Notes: a model not told the origin generated them from the letters alone. Numbered from the stretch's first letter, positions 36,666-45,909 are shown. The stretch: 64,000 nt of DNA from Bradyrhizobium arachidis (GCF_015291705.1 NZ_CP030050.1:8866001-8930000), one strand, 5' to 3'. Numbers and translations: made by a program.

Positions 36666-37900
36666 GCCGCAGCGCCCCGCCTCAGGCGTCCCCGGTTCAA
36701 AATGGTCTTCGGATCGAAGCTGGCGCGCACCCGCTCGCTCAGGGCCGCAACGCCGGGCGCCTGCGGATGGAACACGTCGACATCGCGCCTGACATTCTCG
36801 GCCGCCCGGATCAGCGTGGCGTGTCCGCCAAAGGCGTCCACGCGCTGGCGCACGATCGGCGCATGCGCGTCGCCCTTCGGCGGCAGCGCCGCCCAGATCA
36901 GGCCGCCGCCCCAATCATAGATCACGTCGCCGCCGGTCTCGCGGGCCAATTGCGTGCCGAGCGCCGCGCCCGAGGCCGGCGGGCAGACGATCCGCCAGAC
37001 CGGCCACGCGCCGAGCGCGCCGCCGGTCGCGAACGGCAGCACGTCGCGGATGGCGGCCCACAGCGCGGCAGACGCCGTGTCCTCGATCAGCGTCGCGGTT
37101 CCGAACGGCGCCAGCAATTCGCGCAGCGAGCTGGCGCGGTGGGCGGCGGAAGACGTGATGCCCTCGAGCCGCAGCACGGTCAGTGCCTCGCCCTGGCCGG
37201 CGATATCGCCGAGCCCCTCGGTCTTGGCGCGGAACGCCGATTTCGGCAGATGCGCGGCTGCTGAAACGTCGAAGGGCGAGCCGAGCGCCGCGGTCATCGC
37301 CTTGTTGGCGGCGGCATCCTCCAGCCCGCGCAGCAGCAGGGTGCGCTCGGCCTCGGGCTTGGGCATCACCTTCAGCGTAACTTCAGTCATCACCGACAGC
37401 GTGCCCCAGGACCCCGCGAGCAGCTTGCAGAGGTCGTAGCCGGTGACGTTCTTCACCACCTTGCCGCCGGTCTTGAAGCTGTCGCCGAAACCGGAGACGG
37501 CATGCGCCCCGAGCAGATGGTCGCGGGCCCCGCCCGCCCTGATGCGGCGCGGACCGGCGAGCCCTGCCGCGATCATGCCGCCGATGGTCCCGACCGCCGG
37601 CGTGCCGAGCAGCGGCGCCGTGTTCATCGGCTCGAAGGCGAATTGCTGGTTCTTGGCATCGATCAGCGACAGCACGTCGTTAAGCGGCGCGCCGGCCTGG
37701 AGCGTGACGATCAGCTCGTTCGGCTCATAGGAGGTGACGGCATTGAGCGCGGAGACGTCGAGCACGGCATTGGTCGCCATGGTGTGCCCGATGCTGCGCT
37801 TGCTGCCATGACCGATGATCTCGAGCGGCTGCTCATTGGCAATCGCCGCGCGTACCACCTCTTCGACGTCTTTGGCGTCTCTGACCCTGAGCGTGTCCAC
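36662..37900 (-). CDS. glcE: glycolate oxidase FAD-binding subunit
   Basis: 412 residues with an N-terminal FAD-binding PCMH domain (IIGHGSKRSIGH, LLGTPAVGTIGGMIAAGLAG, KNVTGYDLCKLLAGSWGTL). Part of the GlcDEF complex. The start codon is GTG at 37900. It is separated from glcD by a plus-strand monooxygenase gene, an unusual break in a normally contiguous glcDEF operon. Confidence 0.93.
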   Translation of the reverse strand: MDTLRVRDAKDVEEVVRAAIANEQPLEIIGHGSKRSIGHTMATNAVLDVSALNAVTSYEPNELIVTLQAGAPLNDVLSLIDAKNQQFAFEPMNTAPLLGTPAVGTIGGMIAAGLAGPRRIRAGGARDHLLGAHAVSGFGDSFKTGGKVVKNVTGYDLCKLLAGSWGTLSVMTEVTLKVMPKPEAERTLLLRGLEDAAANKAMTAALGSPFDVSAAAHLPKSAFRAKTEGLGDIAGQGEALTVLRLEGITSSAAHRASSLRELLAPFGTATLIEDTASAALWAAIRDVLPFATGGALGAWPVWRIVCPPASGAALGTQLARETGGDVIYDWGGGLIWAALPPKGDAHAPIVRQRVDAFGGHATLIRAAENVRRDVDVFHPQAPGVAALSERVRASFDPKTILNRGRLRRGAAA

Positions 37901-38129
37901 GGGAAAAGGCGGTAGCGAAATTCGCCGTCAAAATCAAATGCGGCGTGACGCCGGCGACCATTGCCGGCGCGCTCGTGATCCTGCGCCGGGCCATCGCAAC
38001 GCTACGATCACGCGAAGCGTTCACGACATCGACACTTCGATGGCCGGCGAACCAAGCCGGTCCGGGCCCTCGCTACAAGCTCGCACCGATCGCGATCAAG
38101 ACTGAAGGCGAACAGCGAGGAGGAGAGCC

Positions 38130-38465
38130 ATGAACCACTATGCCACGCAGAAATCCCTCAGCGAGGCCGTCGATGGCGGCGGCCTGCTCGTCGTCGCGCA
38201 ATGGGAGGCTAAGCCCGGCGAGGCCGACAAGGTCGCAGGGATCCTCGACCGCTTCCTGCCCGAGGCGCAGCGCGAGGACGGCGTCAAGCTGTTCCTGATC
38301 TCGCGCGGCAAGGATAATCCGGCGCAGTTCCTGTTCTACGAGCTGTTCCGCGACGAGGCCGCGTTCAAGGCGCACCAGGAGAGCGCGCATTTCAAGACCT
38401 GCATCGCCGGCGAAGCGCTGGCGCTGCTGGCGAAGCGCGAGCGTGCGCAGTACGGGCTGCTGTGA
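38130..38465 (+). CDS. antibiotic biosynthesis monooxygenase (ABM) domain protein
   Basis: 111 residues, one ABM (dimeric ferredoxin-like) domain: LLVVAQWEAKPGEADKVAGI, FLFYELFRDEAAFKAHQES and HFKTCIAGE are typical. Family members include cofactor-free monooxygenases and quinol oxidases of the YgiN type. GAGGAGGAGA precedes ATG 38130. It lies on the plus strand between minus-strand glcD and glcE, so it may share a divergent promoter with glcE-glcF. Confidence 0.88.
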   Translation: MNHYATQKSLSEAVDGGGLLVVAQWEAKPGEADKVAGILDRFLPEAQREDGVKLFLISRGKDNPAQFLFYELFRDEAAFKAHQESAHFKTCIAGEALALLAKRERAQYGLL

Positions 38466-38517
38466 GTGGTTTGCGGAGGGAAGGGCTTGCATGGGCCCCT
38501 TCCCTCCGCGCGACCGC

Positions 38518-40011
38518 TCAGAACCGCGGAATGTCCGGAAACGCCACCTTCCCGGCATGGACATGCATGCGGCCGAGCTCGGCGCAGCGATGCAGGGTCG
38601 GAAACACTTTTCCGGGATTGAGCAGGCCCTGCGCGTCGAAGGCGCATTTCAGCCGCTGCTGCTGGTTGAGGTCGATCTCGGTGAACATGTCCGGCATCAG
38701 GTCGCGCTTCTCGATGCCGACGCCGTGCTCGCCGGTGAGCACGCCGCCGAACTCGACGCAGGCGCGCAGGATGTCGGCGCCGAAGGCTTCGGCGCGCTCG
38801 ATCTCGCCGGGCTTGTTGGCATCGTAGAGGATCAGCGGATGCAGATTGCCGTCGCCGGCGTGGAACACGTTGGCGCAGCCGAGCTGGTACTTTTCACCGA
38901 GCTCGCGGATGCGCGCCAGCGCCTTCGGCAGCGCGCCGCGCGGGATGGTGCCGTCCATGCAGAGATAGTCGGGCGAGATGCGGCCGACGGCGGGAAAGGC
39001 GGCTTTGCGGCCGGCCCAGAACAAATTGCGCTCGGCCTCCGAGGTCGAGATTTGGCAGGTGGTGGAGCCGCAAACATTGGCGATGGCCTCGACGCGCGTG
39101 ATCAGCTCGTCGACCTCGATCTTGGGACCGTCGAGCTCGATGATCAGCAGCGCCTCGACATCGAGCGGATAGCCGGCATGGACAAAGGCCTCCGCGGCGT
39201 GGATCGCCGGCTTGTCCATCATCTCCATGCCGCCGGGGATGATGCCGGCGCCGATGATGCGCGCGACGCATTCGCCGGCCGCCTCGACCTGCGCAAAGCC
39301 GACCATCAGCGCGCGCGCCGTTTCCGGCTTCTGCAGGATGCGCACCGTGATCTCGGTGATGACGCCGAGCAGGCCTTCCGAGCCGGTGATGACGCCCATC
39401 AGATCGTAACCGGAATTCTCGCACCCCTTGCCACCGATGCGCAGGATCTCGCCGCTCATCAGCACGATCTCGCAGCCGAGAACGTTGTTGGTGGTCATGC
39501 CGTATTTCAGGCAGTGCACGCCGCCGGAATTTTCCGCGACATTGCCGCCAATCGAGCAGGCGATCTGCGAGGACGGATCGGGCGCGTAATAGAAGCCGGC
39601 GTGCGCGACCGCCTGGCTGATCGCGAGATTGGTGACGCCGGGTTCGGTGACGACCACGCGGTTGTCGAAATCGATCTCGCGGATGCGCTTGAACTTGCCA
39701 AGGCCCAGCAGCACGCCGTCCTCAAGCGGCAGCGCGCCGCCTGACAGCGATGTGCCCGAGCCGCGCGGCACCACCTTGATGCCCTGCCCGGCACAATATT
39801 TCAGGACCAGCGAGACCTGTTCGGTGGTATCGGGCAGCACCACCACCATCGGCGGCTGGCGGTAGGCGGTCAGCCCGTCGGATTCGTAGGCCCGCATCTC
39901 GGCAGGCGTATCGATCACGCCCTCGCCAGGCACGATTGCGCGCAATGCAGCCACGATCTCAGCGCGGCGCGCAAGCACCGCCTGGTCGCTCGCAGGCATC
40001 ATGATGGCCAT
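38518..40011 (-). CDS. glcD: glycolate oxidase FAD-linked subunit
   Basis: 497 residues of the VAO/PCMH flavoprotein family. The FAD domain has VPRGSGTSLSGGALPLEDGV and ACSIGGNVAENSGGVHCLKY; the C-terminal substrate cap ends with GVLTGEHGVGIEKRDLM. Oxidises glycolate (possibly D-lactate). Its own transcription unit is likely, given the opposite-strand gene between it and glcE. Confidence 0.93.
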   Translation of the reverse strand: MAIMMPASDQAVLARRAEIVAALRAIVPGEGVIDTPAEMRAYESDGLTAYRQPPMVVVLPDTTEQVSLVLKYCAGQGIKVVPRGSGTSLSGGALPLEDGVLLGLGKFKRIREIDFDNRVVVTEPGVTNLAISQAVAHAGFYYAPDPSSQIACSIGGNVAENSGGVHCLKYGMTTNNVLGCEIVLMSGEILRIGGKGCENSGYDLMGVITGSEGLLGVITEITVRILQKPETARALMVGFAQVEAAGECVARIIGAGIIPGGMEMMDKPAIHAAEAFVHAGYPLDVEALLIIELDGPKIEVDELITRVEAIANVCGSTTCQISTSEAERNLFWAGRKAAFPAVGRISPDYLCMDGTIPRGALPKALARIRELGEKYQLGCANVFHAGDGNLHPLILYDANKPGEIERAEAFGADILRACVEFGGVLTGEHGVGIEKRDLMPDMFTEIDLNQQQRLKCAFDAQGLLNPGKVFPTLHRCAELGRMHVHAGKVAFPDIPRF

Positions 40012-40291
40012 GTCAAATCCCTCATGGCATATCCTTCCGGCTCACGCCGCACGATCAATTTATCACGCCAAATCAATCACGTCCGCGAGGGTTTGGGTAG
40101 GCCATCCGAAAGTCGGAGCCGCGATCTCCTGCGAGTTCGCTCTGGGACAAGTAGGCAGCCATGAAACCTGTCATGGTTTCAAAGCTTGTCCAAGCCGGGC
40201 GGGCCTGCCAAAACCGGCGGGTTCGACGACTGCCGACCAGGCAAGAGACTGAACAGGCCAAACCCACCAGGGAAGAGACGAAGAGCACCCG

Positions 40292-40687
40292 ATGACAAAA
40301 CTGACTTTTGGCGCACTGATGATCCTCACCGTGACCGCCGCCGCACCCGCCGCGATGGCGCAGGATGTCGCGGCCGGCAAATCGTCATTCAACAAATGCC
40401 TGGCCTGCCACGCGATCGGCGAAGGCGCCAAGAACAAGGTCGGCCCCGAGCTCAACGGCCTCAACGGCCGCAAGTCCGGCACCGCGCCGGATTACAGCTA
40501 TTCGGACGCGAACAAGAATTCCGGCATCACCTGGGACGAAGCCACGTTCAAGGAATACATCAAGGACCCCAAGGCCAAGATCCCCGGCACCAAGATGGCG
40601 TTCGCCGGCATCAAGAACGAGAACGAGATCAACAATCTCTGGGCCTTCGTCTCGCAGTTCGACAAGGACGGGAAGATCAAGCAGTAA
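40292..40687 (+). CDS. periplasmic class I cytochrome c
   Basis: 131 residues. Signal peptide MTKLTFGALMILTVTAAAPA to about AMA. The haem site CLACH (Cys36, Cys39, His40) and the sixth ligand in GTKMAFAG (Met102) are both present, as in cytochrome c2/c-550-type electron carriers (NKVGPELNGLNGRKSGT is characteristic). It would shuttle electrons in the periplasm. Monocistronic by its surroundings. Confidence 0.93.
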   Translation: MTKLTFGALMILTVTAAAPAAMAQDVAAGKSSFNKCLACHAIGEGAKNKVGPELNGLNGRKSGTAPDYSYSDANKNSGITWDEATFKEYIKDPKAKIPGTKMAFAGIKNENEINNLWAFVSQFDKDGKIKQ

Positions 40688-40709
40688 GCTTGCAAGCGGC
40701 GCCGCTAAG

Positions 40710-40740
40710 GCTTCGGTTCTGATTGAATCAGACCCGAAGC
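40710..40740 (+). terminator. hairpin after the cytochrome c gene
   Basis: GCTTCGGTTCTGATT faces AATCAGACCCGAAGC with one mismatched pair, a strong stem 22 bp after the stop. Only a weak T-run (CTTTTCGCTTT) follows, so it may be a terminator or an mRNA-stabilising hairpin. Confidence 0.5.
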
Positions 40741-40749
40741 TCCGGCTTT

Positions 40750-40807
40750 TCGCTTTGACGCGTTTTCTCCACGCGGACCGGTATCCACTTCGCTCGAAAA
40801 CGCTCTA
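40750..40807. repeat. dispersed 'ACGCGGACCGGTATCCACTT' element
   Basis: GACGCGTTTTCTCCACGCG followed by CGGTATCCACTTCGCTCGAA and AACGCTCTAG; the outer GCGTTTTC / GAAAACGC arms are inverted. This element is one I associate with Bradyrhizobium intergenic DNA. It runs into the stop of the next gene. Confidence 0.5.
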
Positions 40808-41788
40808 GTCGGCGGCCGCCTGCGCCGGGACGATTCTCCCGATCATCGCCTCGATCTCCGTCTTCACCAGATCCGGCACCGCGTTCTGCACCATGTGGCC
40901 GAGATCGGGCAGCACGATCAGCTTTGCGTTCGGCACCGTCGCGGCGAACGGGCGCGCGTGGATGCTGGTCTTCACCGTCTTGTCCGGCTCGCCGGCGATG
41001 ATGGTGACCGGTGCTTTGATGTCGCCATAGCGTGGAGCTTGCGCAATCACCGCCCCTTTCAGCGTCACCAGATCATAGGCATTGGCGATGAATTCGCGCG
41101 GGCGCAGCAGTAGCGGCGTTGCGGAGTCCTGCACGAAACCATCCGGCATCATCTGCGGCAGGAACACGTTGCGCGCGCCGGGTTCGGCGAGAAAATAACC
41201 GAGCGGCAGCGTGATGGTGTAGGCGAGCAGCGGACCGATCACGGGCGTTGCGATGATCTCGTTGTAGCGGCCGACCCCGCCGCGCCAGGGATGGGTCACC
41301 GGCGCGAGCATCACGAGGCCGGCGACGCGGGACGGATGATCGAGCGCGATCCGCGCGCCAAGCGCCCCGCTCCAGGAATGCACGACGAACACCGCGCGTT
41401 CGATCCCAAGCTTGCCAAGCGCCTCGTCGATCATCCGCGCCTGGATCTCCGGCGTCGAATCCTGCCGCCGCGCGCGCGTGCTCCAGCCATGGCCGGGACG
41501 GTCGATCAGGATGACGCGATGCTCCCTGGCGAGCATGTCGCCGAGCGGACGCCGCATCGCTTCGAGATTGGAGCTCGCGCCGTGCAGCATCACGATCGGC
41601 AGGCCGGCCTCGCGCGGACCAATGTCGACGACGTGGAGCGTTGCGCCCTCGACCTCGATCATCCGGCCTTGCGGCGGAAAGGCGCGCTGCACGGCCACGA
41701 TTCCGGCCTGCGTGACCAGCGCCAGCAGGACCAGCGCCGTCACGACTGACATCACGATCATGGGGAGAATCCGGACGGTCCAGGGCAC
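40805..41788 (-). CDS. alpha/beta hydrolase with N-terminal membrane anchor
   Basis: 327 residues. A transmembrane segment covers residues 8-30. The hydrolase domain has MLHGASSNLEAM (oxyanion loop), DRPGHGWS, the nucleophile elbow VHSWSGALGARIAL (Ser, with Val where Gly is usual), AGEPDKTV (acid) and LGHMVQNAVP (His). Complete triad, substrate unknown; the fold is of the epoxide hydrolase/haloperoxidase-like group. Confidence 0.85.
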   Translation of the reverse strand: MPWTVRILPMIVMSVVTALVLLALVTQAGIVAVQRAFPPQGRMIEVEGATLHVVDIGPREAGLPIVMLHGASSNLEAMRRPLGDMLAREHRVILIDRPGHGWSTRARRQDSTPEIQARMIDEALGKLGIERAVFVVHSWSGALGARIALDHPSRVAGLVMLAPVTHPWRGGVGRYNEIIATPVIGPLLAYTITLPLGYFLAEPGARNVFLPQMMPDGFVQDSATPLLLRPREFIANAYDLVTLKGAVIAQAPRYGDIKAPVTIIAGEPDKTVKTSIHARPFAATVPNAKLIVLPDLGHMVQNAVPDLVKTEIEAMIGRIVPAQAAAD

Positions 41789-42091
41789 AGGGTAATTACG
41801 GGTCTTGCACGCAGCAGTTTCGCCCGGAGCGCGTCAGCGCTTCCACCGCAATTGAGGGGCTGTGGATATGTGCATAATTGCCGAACCAAAAAATCGAGCA
41901 AAATCAACGCCATTCCCCCGTGACACACAAGCCTCGGACCAGCTTCATGCAGTCGTCATCGCGCCTTCCATATAATCGCCATGGTCGGTTCCGCCATTAA
42001 GACCCGGGTGGGCGCCGATCCTCCTCGCAGCCTCAGGGGATGCGAGGAACGGCCGGCAGGATATGTCCTGGTTTGAACCGGAGAATTTTCG
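41789..42091. other. gene-free leader with a hairpin
   Basis: About 300 bp. TATAAT at 41971-41976 could be a -10 element but has no matching -35. TCCTCGCA (42022-42029) and TGCGAGGA (42041-42048) form an 8-bp hairpin in what would be the 5' leader of the next small gene. No coding potential otherwise. Confidence 0.35.
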
Positions 42092-42274
42092 ATGAGCTTC
42101 AGATCGAACGACACTGCGATCGACGAGATCGTGGCGAGCTGCAATGGCGATCTGCGCGGTGCCGTGCGGGCGCTGCTCCTGATCAACGAGCATCTCGAGG
42201 CGGAGCTGGCAAGGGCCTACGCCGCGGCAGCCGATCACGGCCTGACGGAGCGCGGCGGCAGCGTCCTGCACTAG
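42092..42274 (+). CDS. small hypothetical protein, 60 aa
   Basis: MSFRSNDTAIDEIVASCNGD, then a helix-rich remainder with ALLLINEHLEAELARAYAAA. CGGAGA precedes the start. Soluble, no signal peptide, one cysteine. Resembles small rhizobial proteins of unknown role. Confidence 0.6.
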   Translation: MSFRSNDTAIDEIVASCNGDLRGAVRALLLINEHLEAELARAYAAAADHGLTERGGSVLH

Positions 42275-42287
42275 GGACGCGGTCGGC

Positions 42288-42548
42288 CTAGTTGGTGCTG
42301 TCCTCGTCCTTTTCCTCGTCCGGGGTGACGGCAGGGCAGGCGCGGATGGTCGAGCGGGCAAGCTTGGCGTCGTCCCTGGACTTGTAGGGACCATCGCCGA
42401 ACCAGATGTCACCGTCGATCACGGGATTGCTGGTCACGATGTTGCACTTGCCAGTGGCGCGGTTGCCGACCACCCAGAACAACCCGTCGGCGAGACTCAC
42501 CGTCCCCGACGCCAGCAGCAATGTACCTGCAAGGATCAAACGCATCAT
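42288..42548 (-). CDS. small secreted protein
   Basis: 86 residues from ATG 42548. Signal peptide MMRLILAGTLLLASGTVSLA; the mature part has two cysteines (GKCNIV and IRACPAV), GDIWFGDGPYKSRDDAKLAR and an acidic tail. A tiny periplasmic protein of unknown role; 'WVVGNRATGKCNIV' recalls small conserved rhizobial proteins. Convergent with the preceding gene. Confidence 0.6.
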   Translation of the reverse strand: MMRLILAGTLLLASGTVSLADGLFWVVGNRATGKCNIVTSNPVIDGDIWFGDGPYKSRDDAKLARSTIRACPAVTPDEEKDEDSTN

Positions 42549-42672
42549 GGCTGTGCTCCTGCCATGAAGGTAAGCCCGCGACCGTGGCGCCAATACCCCT
42601 CGCCACTCGGTGCGTCTTATCGTGGTTAATCCACCGCCGCCGCACCTGCTCAAGAACTGATCGACTTGTCGG

Positions 42673-43332
42673 CTAAATATCGCGGCCTTCGACCTTCTCG
42701 GTCAGCGCCTTGACCTGCTCGGGGATCTTCTCGAGGTGCGGATTGACGGCGAGCGCCTTGCGGTAGGCCTCGAGCGCGCGCTTCTCGTCGCCGACCTCCT
42801 GCATGATCATGCCGAGCCCTGCGAGCGCGCCGAAATGGCGGGGCTCGCGGATCAGCACCTCGCGGATGTCGGCGAGCGAACGGCCGTAGTCGTTCTGCAT
42901 GTAGTGGAGCGTGGCACGCCGGTTCCAGGCTTCGATATAGTCAGGCCTGAGCTTGATGACCGAATCCAGCAGCTTGATCGCGATGTCGATCTTCTGCGCC
43001 TCGACCGCGGTCTTGGCCCGCGACATCAGCAGCGCCGCGGTGTCGCTCGGGGTCTGGATCCAGATCGCCCAGATCCGCGCCTCGACATGCTTGGCGCTGG
43101 CTTCGTCAGGCGCAGCCTTCAGCGCGCCGAACAGGAAATCGAGATTCTTGCTGCGGTCAACCTTGGGCAGCTTGGACGGCGCCTCGGGAAGCTTCTTCTG
43201 CTTGCCGGGCGGAGGCGGCGGCTCAACCTGTTGCGCCAGGGCCGGAGCCAGCCCGGCGGTTCCCAGCACAAGGGCCAGACCAAGCACCATGGAGAGGGTG
43301 CGCGCGAAAGGGAATCTCACAGCCATCATCAA
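42673..43332 (-). CDS. secreted tetratricopeptide repeat protein
   Basis: 219 residues. A hydrophobic signal (residues 10-34) and a Pro-rich spacer lead to three or four TPR helical pairs: AIKLLDSVIKLRPDYIEAWN, YGRSLADIREVLIREPRHFG and ALEAYRKALAVNPHL. It is expected in the periplasm as a protein-interaction scaffold. Partners unknown. Confidence 0.82.
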   Translation of the reverse strand: MMMAVRFPFARTLSMVLGLALVLGTAGLAPALAQQVEPPPPPGKQKKLPEAPSKLPKVDRSKNLDFLFGALKAAPDEASAKHVEARIWAIWIQTPSDTAALLMSRAKTAVEAQKIDIAIKLLDSVIKLRPDYIEAWNRRATLHYMQNDYGRSLADIREVLIREPRHFGALAGLGMIMQEVGDEKRALEAYRKALAVNPHLEKIPEQVKALTEKVEGRDI

Positions 43333-43435
43333 AGTCTAAACGCGCAAAGCCGCCCTTGCATAGCAGGGGCGGCGTCAAACTCGTGTGAGACCGTGGTCTT
43401 GCGGGAGCGCGCGAAAGGCGACCGCGAGGGCAATA

Positions 43436-43561
43436 TCAGCCCTGGCGAGCCTTGAAGCGGCGCTGCACCTTGTTGATCACATAGACCCGGCCCTTGCGGC
43501 GGACCAGGCGGTTGGCGCGATGGCGACCGCGCAGCGACTTCAGCGAGTTACGGACCTTCAT
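43436..43561 (-). CDS. rpmJ: 50S ribosomal protein L36 (bL36)
   Basis: 41 residues beginning [20 protein letters not shown] and closing [14 protein letters not shown]. This is the longer, zinc-ligand-free (YkgO-like) form: the four Cys/His ligands of the C+ form are missing. The start at 43561 is set by family alignment; an open frame continues upstream but is not coding. Confidence 0.93.
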   Translation of the reverse strand: MKVRNSLKSLRGRHRANRLVRRKGRVYVINKVQRRFKARQG

Positions 43562-43861
43562 GGCAGAATCCTGAACGTTCGAAAGGCCGTGTTCGGCACT
43601 ACCGTTTCGGCACGCGCGAATGTGGCAAAATGAGATTTTTCCCGCTGGCGGACCGACCGCCCGGGACGGGGCGGTTCTTAAGGCATGGCGGGAGGTCATG
43701 TCAATGTTAACTGCCCGGTTCCGGGCCAGCAAATTCTTGAAAACAACCCCATGCACAGTAGAAAAGGCCGGATCGGCCCAATCTTCTCCATTCGCGGTCA
43801 GGCATAGCAAAGACTTTTTGCAGGCAGCGCTTTTACCTCCGGCAACGCCTTGCCAAATTCG
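43562..43861. other. gene-free stretch between rpmJ and the amidohydrolase
   Basis: About 300 bp that must contain the rpmJ promoter (minus) and the amidohydrolase promoter (plus). GACCGACCGCCCGGGACGG is GC-rich but forms no clean terminator. Nothing coding is supported. Confidence 0.3.
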
Positions 43862-43874
43862 TTATATCATATAA
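43862..43874. promoter_or_regulatory. palindrome TTATATCATATAA before the amidohydrolase gene
   Basis: TTATAT-C-ATATAA is a perfect odd palindrome, 31 bp before ATG 43905. It overlaps a TATAAT (43870-43875) that could be the -10, so a bound repressor would block transcription. Sites of this shape are used by GntR-family regulators; that link is inference. Confidence 0.4.
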
Positions 43875-43904
43875 TCAATTTGCCAACCCGCCGGGAGGAC
43901 ACCA

Positions 43905-44789
43905 ATGCCAAAGCTAAAGCTGCCAAACATCGACGACGTCGTCGCCATCGACATCCACACCCATGCCGAGGAGCCCTGCGGCACCCATCCCGACGACGGC
44001 TATGACGATTTCCAGGCGCAGATGGCGGAGTACTTCAAGTCGCCGCACAAGCATCCGCCGACCGTGCCGGAGACCGCGGCCTACTACCGCTCCAAGAACA
44101 TCGCCGCGGTGATCTTCCCTGTCGATGCCGAGCGCGAGACCGGCTTCCGTCGCTACAAGAACGAGGAGATGCTGGAGATCGCCTCCGACCATCTCGACGT
44201 CCTCATCCCCTTCGTCTCGATCGACCCGCACAAGGGCAAGCTCGGCGCGCGCGAGGCGCGCAAGCTGATCGAGGAATACGGCGTGCGCGGCTTCAAATTC
44301 CACCCGACCATGCAGGGCTTCTACGCCAACGACCGCATGGCCTATCCGCTCTATGAAGAGATCAACAATGGCGGCGCGATCGCGCTGTTCCACACCGGCC
44401 AGACCGGCGTCGGCTCGGGCATGCCCGGCGGCATGGGCATGCGGCTGAAATATTCCAACCCGATGTACATGGACGACGTCGCGGCCGATTTCCCCGACCT
44501 CAAGATCATCCTCGCGCACCCCTCCTTCCCCTGGCAGGAAGAGGCGCTGTCGGTCGCGACCCACAAGCCGAACGTCTACATCGACCTCTCCGGCTGGTCG
44601 CCGAAATACTTCCCGCCGATCCTGGTGCGCTACATCAACTCGATCCTGCAGGACAAGATGCTGTTCGGCTCGGACTGGCCGGTGATCACGCCGGACCGCT
44701 GGCTGTCGGATTTTGCCAAGATCGAGATCCGGGACGAGATCCGGCCGAAGGTGTTGAAGGCGAACGCACGAAAACTGCTGGGGATCTAG
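43905..44789 (+). CDS. amidohydrolase family (amidohydrolase_2) protein
   Basis: 294 residues of the metal-dependent TIM-barrel decarboxylase/hydrolase group. Metal ligands: DIHTHAE (His18, His20), FKFHPTMQG, ILAHPSFPW and FGSDWPV (Asp). GGGAGGA precedes the start. Relatives include 4-oxalomesaconate hydratase- and ACMSD-like enzymes; the substrate is unknown. The stop codon TAG coincides with the TA target of the IS630-family insertion, which leaves the protein intact. Confidence 0.88.
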   Translation: MPKLKLPNIDDVVAIDIHTHAEEPCGTHPDDGYDDFQAQMAEYFKSPHKHPPTVPETAAYYRSKNIAAVIFPVDAERETGFRRYKNEEMLEIASDHLDVLIPFVSIDPHKGKLGAREARKLIEEYGVRGFKFHPTMQGFYANDRMAYPLYEEINNGGAIALFHTGQTGVGSGMPGGMGMRLKYSNPMYMDDVAADFPDLKIILAHPSFPWQEEALSVATHKPNVYIDLSGWSPKYFPPILVRYINSILQDKMLFGSDWPVITPDRWLSDFAKIEIRDEIRPKVLKANARKLLGI

Positions 44790-44820
44790 TCACGTGAATC
44801 TAAAGTTCGCCACATAAAGT
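44789..44820 (+). repeat. IS630 terminal inverted repeat, left
   Basis: GTCACGTGAATCTAAAGTTC followed by GCCACATAA. Matches the right end in about 23 of 32 positions by eye. Confidence 0.75.
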
Positions 44821-45909
44821 CTGCTGGGCTTTGTGGCAGAAGCGTTTGACGGAAGCCAAAATCTGGTCTGCGGACTTGGTCCATTTGAAGGGCTTGGGAT
44901 TTTTGTTGTGCAGGTCGATGAAGGTACGGATGTCGGCCTCGAGCTGCCTGACGGAGGTGTGAACACCTCGCTGGATCTGCTTTCGGGTGAGCTCAGCGAA
45001 CCAGCGTTCGACCTGATTGATCCATGACGCGGAAGTCGGCGTGAAGTGGACATGATAATGCGGCCGACGGGCGAGCCACGCTTTGATCTTGGGTGTTTTG
45101 TGAGTGGCGTAGTTGTCCATGACGATATGGACATCGATCCCTTCAGGGACTTGAGCGTCGATCTCTTTGAGGAACTTCAAGAACTCGACTGCCCGGTGGC
45201 GCTTGTAGCATTTGCCGATGACGAATCCAGAGGCGACATCGAGCGCGGCAAACAGCGAGGTCGTACCATGCCGCACATAGCTGTGCGTGCGCCGTTCCGG
45301 TACGCCCGGCATCATCGGCAGGACCGGCTGCTCGCGATCCAGGGCCTGGATCTGGCTTTTCTCATCGACACTGAGGACAAGGGCTCGGTTCGGTGGGGAA
45401 AGGTAAAGGCCGACGATATCGCGGACCTTGTCGACGAACAGCGGGTCGCTCGACAGCTTGAATGTCTGGCTGCGGTGCGGCTGCAGGCCGAACGCCGTCC
45501 ACATTCGGCGGATCGTGGTGTGGGAAAAGCCAGTTTCCGCAGCCATTGAGCGGATCGACCAGTGCGTCGCGTCGGGTGGCGTTGTACGCAATGTCCGCTC
45601 AATTACCTCAGCAACCTGATCGTCGTTGATGGTTCGAGGGCGGCCCGGGCGGGCCTCGTCAAGCAGGCCATCACAGCGATCCTTCAAAAATCGGCGGCGC
45701 CACTTGCCGACGGTGTGTTCGTGGAGGCCGAGTTCGACAGCCACAGACTTGCTTGGCAAGCCATCCGCACACCGCAGGATCGCGCGGCAGCGCTCAGATA
45801 GCGATCGGGCAACGCGATGACGACGAACTTGTCTCTCCAAGTACGCCCGCTCCGGCGGACTAAGCACCAACGGCGCGATCGGCCGGCCTCGCTCACCTGC
45901 ATTCGCCAC
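44800..45909 (-). CDS. IS630 family transposase
   Basis: 369 residues. The N-terminal helix-turn-helix (SKSVAVELGLHEHTVGKWRR) is followed by a second one (GFSHTTIRRMWTAFG). The DDE catalytic core is complete: LSVDEKSQIQAL (Asp), IVMDNYATHKT (Asp), SWINQVERWFAEL (Glu). Full length in a single frame, without the frameshift seen in some IS630 members. Confidence 0.95.
   Translation of the reverse strand: MANAGERGRPIAPLVLSPPERAYLERQVRRHRVARSLSERCRAILRCADGLPSKSVAVELGLHEHTVGKWRRRFLKDRCDGLLDEARPGRPRTINDDQVAEVIERTLRTTPPDATHWSIRSMAAETGFSHTTIRRMWTAFGLQPHRSQTFKLSSDPLFVDKVRDIVGLYLSPPNRALVLSVDEKSQIQALDREQPVLPMMPGVPERRTHSYVRHGTTSLFAALDVASGFVIGKCYKRHRAVEFLKFLKEIDAQVPEGIDVHIVMDNYATHKTPKIKAWLARRPHYHVHFTPTSASWINQVERWFAELTRKQIQRGVHTSVRQLEADIRTFIDLHNKNPKPFKWTKSADQILASVKRFCHKAQQTLCGEL

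Noticed and set aside
45010..45620. Several plus-strand frames of 60-170 codons inside the IS630 element
   Set aside because: They are complements of the transposase, whose DDE core on the minus strand is complete.
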